Shown: positions 23,021-31,016 of the stretch, piece after piece | Numbering within the stretch: position 1 is the first letter of the stretch | How the letters are laid out: every line of letters begins with the position of its first letter | Origin: Solobacterium sp. | Lineage (GTDB): Bacteria; Bacillota_I; Bacilli_A; Erysipelotrichales; Erysipelotrichaceae | Length of the DNA stretch: 45,548 nt | Assembly (NCBI GenBank): GCA_017539385.1 | Contig: JAFYHC010000044.1 | Location: 1-45,548, forward strand | Reading direction: 5' to 3' | Translations under genes and position numbers: made by a program | Notes under the pieces: generated by a model | Databases searched by the model: none | Seen by the model: the letters and a program-made list of their open reading frames with translations, nothing else | What the model was told of the DNA's origin: nothing

Positions 23021-23845
23021 TCAGAGCGTATATGCCTTGTAGCAGCCGATCAGGCGGTGTTCCCTGCTGTGCAGGAAGATCGATCCCAGGATCTCTTTCA
23101 TCTGTCTGGTTTCACTGTTGCCTTCAAAGTCAATATAGAAGCGGTATTCAAACGGACGGTCCGCGATCGGGCGGGATTCCAGGCGCAGGATATTGACGCC
23201 ATTGCGTGCCAGATCCCCCAGCATGTTGTAGAGGGCACCCGGTACATGTCGCAATACCAGCATGATCGAGATCTTGTCTGCTTCTTTTGTGACCACGGCA
23301 TCTTTGGCAATGACCAGGAAGCGGGTCATATTGGACTTGCTGTCCTGCACATCGGTCATTAATGCTTCAAGACCATAGTATTCCCGTGCGCGCCACGAAC
23401 CAAGCGCTGCCACCGTGCGGTCGTTTTTCTCTTTGACATAGGCGACAGCAGAAGCGGTATCCTGAAACGGCACTTGGCGAATGCCTGGGTGGCTGGCAAA
23501 GAAGCCGGCGCATTGGGAGAGCGCTTCCGGATGGGAAACGACTTCCCGGATCTCTTCGATCTTTGTCCCGGGCAATGCGATCAGATCTTCCCGCACCGGT
23601 ACGATCGTTTCGCCGACCGCATGGATATCGTATTGAATAAAGAGATCATAGCTGCGGGCAATGATGCCGGTCGTAGTATTTTCTACCGGTATGACCGCAT
23701 AGTCCAGTGCTCCGCGTTCCACATCCTGCAGGATGCCCGGGAAGTCTTTCCCGCTGACCGTTTCTGCATCCCTGGGGAATGCCTGCATCGCAGCGATCTC
23801 ACTGTAGGTGCCGTGTTTGCCAAGATAGCCGACTTTGATGCTCAT
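23021..23845 (-). CDS. pheA: Prephenate dehydratase with ACT domain
   Basis: 274 residues, start MSIKVGYLGKHGTYSE at 23845; the earlier ATG lies inside the upstream gene. Converts prephenate to phenylpyruvate for phenylalanine. The PBP-like catalytic part contains VIPVENTTTGIIARSYDLF and the key SNMTRFLVIA (Thr of the TRF motif). From about residue 190 the ACT domain (LVLRHVPGALYNMLGDLARNG, then LESRPIADRPFEYRF) should give Phe feedback inhibition. No chorismate mutase is fused. The start overlaps the 2-hydroxyacid dehydrogenase stop by 4 bases. SD is GGAG at a rather long spacing. Confidence 0.94.
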   Translation of the reverse strand: MSIKVGYLGKHGTYSEIAAMQAFPRDAETVSGKDFPGILQDVERGALDYAVIPVENTTTGIIARSYDLFIQYDIHAVGETIVPVREDLIALPGTKIEEIREVVSHPEALSQCAGFFASHPGIRQVPFQDTASAVAYVKEKNDRTVAALGSWRAREYYGLEALMTDVQDSKSNMTRFLVIAKDAVVTKEADKISIMLVLRHVPGALYNMLGDLARNGVNILRLESRPIADRPFEYRFYIDFEGNSETRQMKEILGSIFLHSREHRLIGCYKAYTL

Positions 23846-24795
23846 CTGCACACATTCTCCGGCTTTCCATCCAGCCATGCATAGACGTTGTTGAAGACGA
23901 TCTCTGCCCTTCTGACCATCGCTTCTTCGGAAATAAATCCCTGATGCGGCGTCAGAAGCGTATGCTTCGCCTGCAGCAGCGGATAATCTTCCATCAGCGG
24001 CGGTTCCATGTCAAAGACATCGATGCATGCAAAGCCCAGTGCATCGTTATTCAGTGCATCAGCCAGTGCCGCATTGTCCACGATCGGTCCGCGCGCACAG
24101 TTGATAAATACCGCATCCGTCTTCATGAGTGCTATTTTCTCTTTCGAGATCAGTCCTCTTGTTTCCGGTGTATTCGGCAGATTCAGCGAGATGATATCAC
24201 TTTCCTGCAGTACTTCATCAAGACTCTTATATACGATGCCGCGTGCCTTGGCTTCTTCTTTCTGACTGCGGTTATAAGCAATGACTCTTGCGCCAAATGC
24301 CTGGAATAATTCCGCACAGCGCATGCCGATCGCACCAAGACCGATGATCCCGACGGTGCGTCCGGCGATCTCTCTGCCGCCGATGCCCGCACTGGTGCCG
24401 CCTTTGCGGACGACATCATTTGCCTTTGCGACATTGCGCAGTGCATCAATTGCCATCCCGATGACCAGTTCTGCGACCGTCTCGGTGGAATAGCCCGCCG
24501 CATTGCAGATCATGATGCATTTCTCTCTGCATACATCCTGCGGTACATGATCGATGCCCGTAAATGCCACATCGATCAGTTTCAGATTCTTCGCTTCTTG
24601 GATCGATTCTGCATAGAGCGGATGATTGGCGATCATCACAATATCGCTGTCACACATTCTTGCTTTCTGTTCCTCAGCATCTTTGGAAAGTGTGTCATAG
24701 GATACAAAGGTATGTCCGTCCTGCTTCAGTTTCACACTGAGCCTGTCCAGGACGTCCTGTTTTACATTCAATGGTTCGATCAGACTGATCTTCAT
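23842..24795 (-). CDS. D-isomer-specific 2-hydroxyacid dehydrogenase
   Basis: 317 residues from MKISLIEPLNVKQD at 24795, with GCGGAGGAAACC before it. The Rossmann motif GIIGLGAIGMRCAELF, and the catalytic trio Arg (NCARGPIVDN), Glu (DVFDMEPP) and His (LTPHQGF) are all present. Members include D-lactate, glycerate, phosphoglycerate and aromatic-lactate dehydrogenases. Because it is translationally coupled to pheA, reduction of phenylpyruvate or hydroxyphenylpyruvate to the aryl lactate is a reasonable guess. A serA role is less likely because no ACT or serine-regulatory domain follows. Substrate not determined. Confidence 0.85.
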   Translation of the reverse strand: MKISLIEPLNVKQDVLDRLSVKLKQDGHTFVSYDTLSKDAEEQKARMCDSDIVMIANHPLYAESIQEAKNLKLIDVAFTGIDHVPQDVCREKCIMICNAAGYSTETVAELVIGMAIDALRNVAKANDVVRKGGTSAGIGGREIAGRTVGIIGLGAIGMRCAELFQAFGARVIAYNRSQKEEAKARGIVYKSLDEVLQESDIISLNLPNTPETRGLISKEKIALMKTDAVFINCARGPIVDNAALADALNNDALGFACIDVFDMEPPLMEDYPLLQAKHTLLTPHQGFISEEAMVRRAEIVFNNVYAWLDGKPENVCR

Positions 24796-24883
24796 ATGGT
24801 TTCCTCCGCATTTGCACGTCCAGTATACCACTGCACTTTGCCGCACAAAAGAAACACGCCCTGCATGCAGCTGCCGTCCTGCC

Positions 24884-25168
24884 ATGGCGGAAACATCGGA
24901 TCTTTCCGGCTATGACGTGATCTTTGTCGGTTTCCCGGTATGGTGGGGACGTGAGCCCAGCATCATTGATACCTTCCTGGAAAGCAATGATCTCACCGGC
25001 AAGACCGTCATCCCCTTCTGCACATCCGGCATCACCGGTGTGGAAAAGGCAGTTGCTCATATCCGCGGCATCCTCGGCAGCGGCGTAACGGTCGAAGACG
25101 GCCGCCGTCTTGGCGCCGATGGGTCAGAAGAAGAGATACGCACCTGGACCGAACTGCTGAAATTCTAA
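24884..25168 (+). pseudogene. Flavodoxin-like remnant, 5' end missing
   Basis: About 94 residues carry the C-terminal part of a short-chain flavodoxin: LSGYDVIFVGFPVWWGREPS, FLESNDLTGKTVIPFCTSG and the ending IRTWTELLKF. Full proteins have about 150-190 residues; the N-terminal FMN-phosphate loop (TxTGNT-like) is absent and there is no SD before the first in-frame ATG. The remnant faces the dehydrogenase gene head to head and may have lost its start by deletion. It is followed by a strong terminator. Confidence 0.75.
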
Positions 25169-25172
25169 AATA

Positions 25173-25206
25173 TGCCTGCAGGTCATCCCTGCAGGCACAT
25201 TTTTTA
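25173..25206. terminator. Bidirectional terminator
   Basis: TGCCTGCAGG pairs perfectly with CCTGCAGGCA over 10 bp with a 5-nt loop, followed on the plus strand by CATTTTTT. On the minus strand a shorter T run (ATTTTAG) follows, so it serves the flavodoxin remnant and pepD, which converge here. Confidence 0.88.
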
Positions 25207-26637
25207 TCTGCACTCTTTCAGTATTTCACAGAGTATTGCATATGCATCGTCGAAGGACTGCAGCTCCAGCTTTTCATCCGGGGAATGAATGGCTTCGCTG
25301 ATCGGTCCAAACGTAATGATATCCATGTCCGGATCCAGACCTTTGATAATGCCGCATTCCAGTCCGCCATGGGTTGCCCGCTCGGTATAGACAAGATCAT
25401 GCCGCTCGCACACCCGGCGGTAGATTCTGCGCATGTTGCTTTCTTCTGTATATGCCCAGCCGCTGTAGCCGGAGACGATCTCTGCATCGAGATCCAGCAG
25501 CTTTGCCAGTGTCAATAGACGTCTTGCCAGATCATTTCTGGCACTGTCATCGGCAGAGCGGATCATGATCTCAAAGCGCACTGTGTCATCTTTTACCGAG
25601 ATGACGCCAAGATTAAGCGATGCGACGGTCAGCCCTTCGATCGCCATGGAGCGGTGCTGGAAGCCATTGGGCATCAGATAGATATCATTCAGGATCGCTT
25701 CAGAGATCTTCTTTGTAATGACTTTTGTACATGGGGCACATTCTTCCAAAAGCACCACCACATCCGGATCGCTGAATGCCAGTTCCTGCGCAATGTCTTT
25801 TGCACTTTGGGACACCGCTGCCTGCAGTGCTTCTTTGGGACTCTCGGAGACAAAGGTAAATACCGCTTCTCTTGGAATGGCATTTTCTTTCATTCCGCCC
25901 TTCAGCGTGACGAGTGTCACATCCAGCCCGCTGTCTTCTGCTTCTTTGAGTATCCGTGCTGCCAATACATTGGCATTGCCGCGCTCTAAATGGATCTGTC
26001 CGCCGGAATGGCCGCCTTTAAGACCCTTTACGGTCAACTGCCACGTTGTACCATATGCGTCATCGTATTCCAGCTTCTTTGATACAACGACATCATTAAC
26101 GCCGGCGGAACTGGTCGTTGTACACGATACCCCGCCGCCGTCCAGAGAAATATACCGGTGTCCGTGCAGGTCCTCTTTGCAGAGATACCCTGCACCGACA
26201 AGACCGATTTCCTCCATCGTTGTAAAGATGCATTCGATCGGCGGGTGTGCAAGTGTATCGTCTTCCAGGATCGCCAGCATATACGCCACACCGGTCCCGT
26301 CATCCGCACCCAGCGTCGTTCCCCGTGCCTTCAGCCATCCGTCTTCCACATACAGATCCAGCGGGTCTTTCTCAAAGTCATGATCCACATCATTATTCTT
26401 CTCACACACCATGTCCATATGCGCCTGCAGGATGACCGGTGCACTGTCTTCGTATCCCGGGGAAGCCGGCTTATCCACTGTCACATTCCACACACTGTCC
26501 TGGTGATATGCCAGCCCATGTTCTTTCGCAAATGCACATACCATGTCACTGACAGCCTTCTCATTCCGTGATCCATGCGGGATCCTGCAGATCTCATTGA
26601 ACCAGTAACAGTATCTCTTGTTCAGATCAAATTCCAT
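25204..26637 (-). CDS. pepD: Aminoacyl-histidine dipeptidase (Xaa-His dipeptidase, M20C)
   Basis: 477 residues. A cytosolic zinc peptidase of broad dipeptide specificity. N-terminal FNEICRIPHGSRNEKAVSDMV is typical of the group. Zinc ligands are in VILQAHMDMVCEK (His), GTTLGADDGTGVAYML (bridging Asp), FTTMEEIGLVGAG (general-base Glu and metal Glu), and the C-terminal ATHGGLECGII. The lid domain between is of normal size. A monocistronic gene: its own -10 box upstream and a terminator downstream. Confidence 0.94.
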   Translation of the reverse strand: MEFDLNKRYCYWFNEICRIPHGSRNEKAVSDMVCAFAKEHGLAYHQDSVWNVTVDKPASPGYEDSAPVILQAHMDMVCEKNNDVDHDFEKDPLDLYVEDGWLKARGTTLGADDGTGVAYMLAILEDDTLAHPPIECIFTTMEEIGLVGAGYLCKEDLHGHRYISLDGGGVSCTTTSSAGVNDVVVSKKLEYDDAYGTTWQLTVKGLKGGHSGGQIHLERGNANVLAARILKEAEDSGLDVTLVTLKGGMKENAIPREAVFTFVSESPKEALQAAVSQSAKDIAQELAFSDPDVVVLLEECAPCTKVITKKISEAILNDIYLMPNGFQHRSMAIEGLTVASLNLGVISVKDDTVRFEIMIRSADDSARNDLARRLLTLAKLLDLDAEIVSGYSGWAYTEESNMRRIYRRVCERHDLVYTERATHGGLECGIIKGLDPDMDIITFGPISEAIHSPDEKLELQSFDDAYAILCEILKECR

Positions 26638-26660
26638 ACTCTGATACTCCTTTGCACACT

Positions 26661-26666
26661 ATTATA
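26661..26666 (-). promoter_or_regulatory. -10 box of pepD
   Basis: TATAAT on the reverse strand, directly preceded by TG (extended-type context), about 25 bases before the pepD start; the -35 is not clear. The SD AAAGGAGTATCAG is in between. Confidence 0.55.
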
Positions 26667-26678
26667 CATGCAATAAGA

Positions 26679-26703
26679 AAAATGCCTCTGGCAAAGGCAT
26701 TTT
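26679..26703 (-). terminator. Hairpin with T run upstream of pepD (attenuator or sRNA end)
   Basis: AAAATGCCT pairs with AGGCATTTT (9 bp, 7-nt loop) and is followed on the reverse strand by TTTTTCTTATT. A possible -10 (TATAGT, 26751-26756) lies about 50 bases upstream, so a small RNA or a pepD leader could end here. CATTTTC at 26727-26733 could pair with GAAAATG at the hairpin base as an alternative. Confidence 0.5.
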
Positions 26704-26825
26704 CCTTAATCTAACGGGGAGGGAAAGAAAATGTTTTAACTCTTGCCCATACTATAACGAATTCATGTGTTGAGATTATGTAAGACTTGTGAAAGATTAG
26801 TGAAATATTCACTTATTACATTAAA

Positions 26826-26849
26826 AGCTTCTTTCCGAAGAAAGAAGCT
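26826..26849 (-). terminator. Terminator after the small membrane protein gene
   Basis: AGCTTCTTTC pairs perfectly with GAAAGAAGCT around a stable TTCG tetraloop on the reverse strand, followed by TTTTAATG. It lies 37 bases after the stop of the 51-aa gene. A palindrome GTGAA-ATA-TTCAC (26799-26811) is next to it. Confidence 0.8.
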
Positions 26850-26885
26850 CATGCATACTGACTGAATCACAGTGTGAATAGCACA

Positions 26886-27041
26886 CTATTTTTTTACATG
26901 AAGTGTTTCTGCGAGAACCATTGCACCAAAGGCGCAGATGGTAATATTGAGGACTTTGACCAATGGTCTGACATCCATGAAGAATGTAAGAATACCGGCA
27001 GTGATCACCACCAGCATCAGAAAGAAGTTTTTCCAGTTCAT
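26886..27041 (-). CDS. Small membrane protein, 51 aa
   Basis: Start MNWKNFFLMLVVITAG at 27041 is fixed by CCGGAGGGAAAC directly before it. Two hydrophobic segments (about residues 5-21 and 26-45) with a short polar turn (MDVRPLVK) suggest a two-pass inner-membrane protein. It ends ETLHVKK. No family recognised; not visibly linked to either neighbour. It has its own terminator and no clear promoter. Confidence 0.65.
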   Translation of the reverse strand: MNWKNFFLMLVVITAGILTFFMDVRPLVKVLNITICAFGAMVLAETLHVKK

Positions 27042-27087
27042 GTTTCCCTCCGGCCTACTAATCATAGCAGGAAGAGGCAGGATTGTG

Positions 27088-27093
27088 TATAAT
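27088..27093 (+). promoter_or_regulatory. -10 box before tRNA-Arg
   Basis: TATAAT lies 13 bases before the first base of the tRNA. A good -35 is not seen at 16-18 bases upstream. Confidence 0.55.
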
Positions 27094-27106
27094 AATGTCT
27101 GCACAC

Positions 27107-27183
27107 GTCCTTGTAGCTCACCTGGATAGAGCGTACGCCTCCTAAGCGTAAGGCAGTGGGTTCGAGTCCCGCCAAGGACGCCA
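27107..27183 (+). tRNA. tRNA-Arg (CCT)
   Basis: Acceptor GTCCTTG/CAAGGAC, anticodon stem TACGC/GCGTA with loop CTCCTAA (anticodon CCT, reads AGG) and T loop TTCGAGT all pair. CCA is encoded. A terminator follows within ten bases. Confidence 0.95.
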
Positions 27184-27188
27184 TCATA

Positions 27189-27224
27189 GCGGAATTTCGT
27201 CACCGAACGGAATTCCGCTTTTCT
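27189..27224 (+). terminator. Terminator after tRNA-Arg
   Basis: AGCGGAATT pairs with AATTCCGCT (9 bp) across a 13-nt loop and is followed by TTTTC. It may also slow transcription of the converging TIR-TPR gene, whose stop is 13 bases away. Confidence 0.7.
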
Positions 27225-27236
27225 TGTCTGTGCGTG

Positions 27237-30200
27237 TTACCGCTTATCCTTCAGCAATGCCGCTGCTTTGAGAAGTTTGCCACAGCGGGTATAGGCCGCA
27301 TGCAGGTTGTTGAGGGCTGCCTGGGTGCGGGGATGATGCAGACCAAGGGTGCTGCGGTATGCCGCATAGACTTCTTCACCAAGAGCAGCAGAGCGCTTCC
27401 AGTCCCCGCTCAGTCCGTAATACCACATGAGATTATTGCCGGCAAACAATGTATCCGGATGGTTCTTCCCATGCAGGCGGATGCGTGTCTCATAGACTTT
27501 CTGCAGGCATTCGACAGCCTTCTTCGGCTGGCCGCTGTTGCCATAGGCAACTGCCAGATTATTCAGCGTCAGAAGCGTACTGGGATGTTCATGGCCGATC
27601 ACCGCACAGCGTTTCTGATAGACTTTCTCCCCTTCGGCGATGGCACGCTGGTAATTGCCGGTATTGAGATAGCCCAGTGCCACTTCATGCAATGCCGCCA
27701 AAGTATCGGGATGGTCTGCTCCAAATACCTCATTGCGCAGTGCATAGGACTTCTGTGCCATTGCCAGGGAATTGGCATAGTCTTTGGCATTGCCATAGAA
27801 GACAGCAAGATTATTGACATACAGCATCGTACGCGGATTCTTCGGACCAAGCTTGCGCTCTGCCGCCTGCAATGCCTGCGTCTCATAGCGGATCGCATCA
27901 TTGTATCGGCCAAGATTCGAGCTGCATAATGCGATCAGATTCAGTACTTCGATCGTATCGATATGATCTTCACTAAGGATCTGGCAGTATGTGCGGTGCA
28001 GCGGCAGTGCCTGCTCAATGGCATCGCTGTAGCGGCCGCTCACATTGAGAAGACGCACCACGGCGCGGCGTGCGGTCAGTGTACGGGCATGCGTTTCGCC
28101 AAACTGTGCGATGCAGCGGCTGCAGGCAGTCTCTGCATATTCCAGTGCCATTGCATAATCACCTGTCTTTTCATAGACATCTACCAGCCGTTCCAGAGAG
28201 GCAATGGTATCCGGATGGTTTTCACCCAGGACCTCACTGCGCAGGACATAGGCATCTTCCATCTGTTCTCTTGCCTGCGTATAATTGCCGCAGTTCATGT
28301 TGTATACAGCCGCATTATTTAATGCCAGAAGAGTATCGGGATGCTTTTTGCCGAGATGCTGTGCACGCCATGCATACACTTCTTTCATGATGGGAAGTGC
28401 TTCGCGATAGCGGCCGGCATCTCCCAGGCACACACCAAGCGTATTGCGGTAATTGACAGTTACGGCATTGTCTTCCCCAAACAGTGACTTACGGCCTTCA
28501 TATGCATCTCTTGCATATTGGATGGCTTCGGGATATTTCAATGCCCGCAGCTGTGTCATAGCAAGCCCATGCAGAGCAGAATACGTATCCGGATGGGTGC
28601 TTCCCAGAATGGCCTTTCGTTTCTCATAGACACGTTTGCCCAGTGCCAGTGCTTCATCTGTTCTGCCTTCACTGCGCAGAAAGAGAGCCAATTGTGACCA
28701 GGCTTCCCATGTGTCCGGATGATCTTCACCATGACGCTTTTCAATTGCCTGTACCGCTTTGCGGGAGATTTCCGCTGCTTTGAGAAGATCTCCGTCATTG
28801 GAATAGGCAGCCGCAAGATCACGCAATGTACGCAGTGTAACGGGATGATCTTCACCCAGCAGCCGTTTTATGCCATTGTATGCTTTCTGCATATGTCCCA
28901 GCGCCGTATGGGGATCCCCGTTTCTTCCGGTACATTCCGAAAGAGTCTTCAGACTCGCATATGTTTCCGGATGATCTTCTCCGAGTACTTCCCTGTGCTT
29001 GGCATAAGAAAGCCATGCAAGTGTTTCCGCCTTGCTGTACTGCCCGTTATTGTAATAGGCATAGGCAAGATTATTCTGTGTCAGAAGTGTGCTTGGATCT
29101 TTGTCTCCGACGGTCTTCTGATACAGTTCATATGCTTTTAAAAGATACTCCAGTTCTTTATCATACTGACCGCATTTGCTGGCAAAGACACCAATGTTCT
29201 GCAGGGCTGTGATCGTTGCCTTGGCGTTATCGCCAAACAGTGCTCTTCGCTTTTCATATACCAGTCTGCCATAGGCCAGTGCCTTGCGGTACTGGCCTGC
29301 CTGGCTGTAATACACCGCAAGATCATTGATCACGCGCAGTGTAACGGCATCCTCTTTTCCAAATACCTGTTCATAGACAGGAAGGGATTCCTCCAGCAGC
29401 CGCAAAGCTTCTTCATACGACCCGGCCGACGACAGCATGGATGCATATTCGATCAGCTGGTTCAGATACTCTGCCGATGTATTCCCATTGCTTTCCAGCA
29501 GGGCATCGATCAGCTTCTTCTGCCATTTGACTGCCTTTTTATAATCCAGATCCACACCGGTGCCGCTGCGGTACATGGAGGCAAGCTTGCGCATGGCTTC
29601 ATGAAGACCGCTTTCTGCCGCTTCCGTGATCAATGTCACGCCGCGCACACGGTCTGTTTCCACATCAATGCCTTCCAGATACGCCAGACCGATCAGGAAT
29701 GTATGTACGGCATCTTTGCGGCGTGTCTGCAGCTTGAGCGCAGAGATCGCTTCCTTCAGCATATTCCGGAGTTCTGCAGCGTCCTTGCCATCTGCGCACT
29801 CCGGGATACCGGGATACTGTTTCCTGAGTTCTTCTTCATCCGTATCCTTCATGAGCACAGGGAACACAGGCTTGCCCAAGGAATGGGCAGCCGGATATTC
29901 CACATTGCGGACATAATTCTCTTCATTGATCAGATTCGGTGTTACCAGCAGTGTAAACAGTTCACTTTTATGCAGTGCCTGCTCGATCGTCGCATCAAAA
30001 TTCTCACCCGGAACCAGATACTCATCATACCAGATCGCAATATCCCGGTATTCTTCATGGGCATGGATCATGCGCATGAGTTCATTGGCATACAGTCTGT
30101 CCTTTTTCCGGTAACTCAGAAAGATATAGAAATCAAACGCATCCTGGATCCTGCGTACCGTCTCTTCCGAAACCAGTACCGATTCCAGATACTTCTTCAG

Positions 30201-30617
30201 TTTCTCTTCATATGTGATCTCGCCTTTGCCATGGGCAACACGGTCCAGAAACTGCATCGTTCCAAACTGCCTGGTATCGCTGTACAGGGCCTCCAGACCC
30301 TCTTCCATGACGATCGGAAGCACAGGGATATGATGTTCCAGTGCAAACGGAATATCCCTCTCCAGGGCCCGGGAATGGTCTGTCAGCAGGCGCAGTGTGA
30401 TCGGAATGACAAACAGGTTCATATCCCGCATATCATCCATTTCCACGTCTATGCTCATATCTTCGCCATAGCAGACAGCACAGTTTTGTGCATTCAGCAG
30501 ATCAGAGGCAATGATGTCAAAGGTATCCCTGACATCTTCCGGATGACAGGTAAAATACACTTTCGGCATTCCCTGCGGATTGGCATTTCCCTTTGTTTTG
30601 ATACACAGTCTGTTCAT
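27237..30617 (-). CDS. Large TIR-TPR repeat protein (about 17 kinesin-light-chain-type repeats)
   Basis: 1,126 residues; start MNRLCIKTKGNAN at 30617 because GGAGGG lies right before it. Residues about 18-125 look like a first TIR/SEFIR-like domain (MPKVYFTCHPEDVRDTF, then NLFVIPITLRLL). About 161-260 is a clear TIR domain: FDFYIFLSYRKKDRLYANEL, IWYDEYLVPGENFDATIEQA, LLVTPNLI. About 305-370 is Sel1-like. From about 385 on there are some 17 TPR units of 42 residues with the phrase GEDHPDTL plus LNNLAVxY, as in kinesin light chain TPRs. TIR domains can be NAD-cleaving effectors or adaptors; a catalytic Glu could not be placed with certainty. Repeats suggest binding of a ligand or partner, so a sensor-effector in immunity or signalling is possible but unproved. 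Confidence 0.8.
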   Translation of the reverse strand: MNRLCIKTKGNANPQGMPKVYFTCHPEDVRDTFDIIASDLLNAQNCAVCYGEDMSIDVEMDDMRDMNLFVIPITLRLLTDHSRALERDIPFALEHHIPVLPIVMEEGLEALYSDTRQFGTMQFLDRVAHGKGEITYEEKLKKYLESVLVSEETVRRIQDAFDFYIFLSYRKKDRLYANELMRMIHAHEEYRDIAIWYDEYLVPGENFDATIEQALHKSELFTLLVTPNLINEENYVRNVEYPAAHSLGKPVFPVLMKDTDEEELRKQYPGIPECADGKDAAELRNMLKEAISALKLQTRRKDAVHTFLIGLAYLEGIDVETDRVRGVTLITEAAESGLHEAMRKLASMYRSGTGVDLDYKKAVKWQKKLIDALLESNGNTSAEYLNQLIEYASMLSSAGSYEEALRLLEESLPVYEQVFGKEDAVTLRVINDLAVYYSQAGQYRKALAYGRLVYEKRRALFGDNAKATITALQNIGVFASKCGQYDKELEYLLKAYELYQKTVGDKDPSTLLTQNNLAYAYYNNGQYSKAETLAWLSYAKHREVLGEDHPETYASLKTLSECTGRNGDPHTALGHMQKAYNGIKRLLGEDHPVTLRTLRDLAAAYSNDGDLLKAAEISRKAVQAIEKRHGEDHPDTWEAWSQLALFLRSEGRTDEALALGKRVYEKRKAILGSTHPDTYSALHGLAMTQLRALKYPEAIQYARDAYEGRKSLFGEDNAVTVNYRNTLGVCLGDAGRYREALPIMKEVYAWRAQHLGKKHPDTLLALNNAAVYNMNCGNYTQAREQMEDAYVLRSEVLGENHPDTIASLERLVDVYEKTGDYAMALEYAETACSRCIAQFGETHARTLTARRAVVRLLNVSGRYSDAIEQALPLHRTYCQILSEDHIDTIEVLNLIALCSSNLGRYNDAIRYETQALQAAERKLGPKNPRTMLYVNNLAVFYGNAKDYANSLAMAQKSYALRNEVFGADHPDTLAALHEVALGYLNTGNYQRAIAEGEKVYQKRCAVIGHEHPSTLLTLNNLAVAYGNSGQPKKAVECLQKVYETRIRLHGKNHPDTLFAGNNLMWYYGLSGDWKRSAALGEEVYAAYRSTLGLHHPRTQAALNNLHAAYTRCGKLLKAAALLKDKR

Positions 30618-30687
30618 GATACCCTCCATGCATGTTTTTTCTTATTATACCCGACCATGATATCCGCATCGATATGGGCGGTAATGA

Positions 30688-30939
30688 CACAGCGACGATA
30701 TTCCGAGCATCTCTTTAGACAGAGAAAGCGCCAACAATAACGCTGACACCTCCATGATGTACCGTCATGAGGACTATGTGGATGCCATTCGTCTTGTCAA
30801 TGAAGGAAAGATCCAGCTGAAGCCATTGATGTCTTCCCACTTCGCCTTCAAAGACTATCTAAAGGCATACCAATACATCGATGCAAACCGGGAATCCACA
30901 ATGAAAGTCCTGATCGATGTCGATCCTTCCGACGAGTAG
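30688..30939 (+). pseudogene. C-terminal remnant of a zinc-type alcohol/polyol dehydrogenase
   Basis: An open stretch beginning after a TGA reads MMYRHEDYVDAIRLVNEGKI, then FAFKDYLKAYQYIDANR and ends VLIDVDPSDE. This is the last quarter of a medium-chain dehydrogenase (sorbitol/threonine dehydrogenase type). The NAD-binding and zinc-binding parts are missing, no start with an SD exists, and the 5' side abuts the TIR-TPR promoter region. A bidirectional terminator follows, so it is probably what remains after deletion by insertion of the neighbour. Confidence 0.7.
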
Positions 30940-30963
30940 TCTTTCCTGCTGTTTTCCTCATCT

Positions 30964-30997
30964 GAAAATACCGTTCCCCCAAAGGAACGGCATTTTC
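30964..30997. terminator. Bidirectional terminator
   Basis: GAAAAT-A-CCGTTCC pairs with GGAACGG-C-ATTTTC over 13 bp with one bulge mismatch and a 6-nt loop; T or A runs on both sides let it work in both directions, between the dehydrogenase remnant and the DUF3990 gene. Confidence 0.75.
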
Positions 30998-31016
30998 ATT
31001 GTCTCTGTATGATGTT

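Noticed and set aside
27237..29500. Regular 126-bp periodicity that could suggest a CRISPR or tandem DNA repeat
   Set aside because: The period equals 42 codons and matches TPR units in frame; there are no spacer-like unique segments.
29601..30740. A 379-codon plus-strand open frame
   Set aside because: Shadow of the repeat-rich TIR-TPR gene on the opposite strand; no domain pattern.
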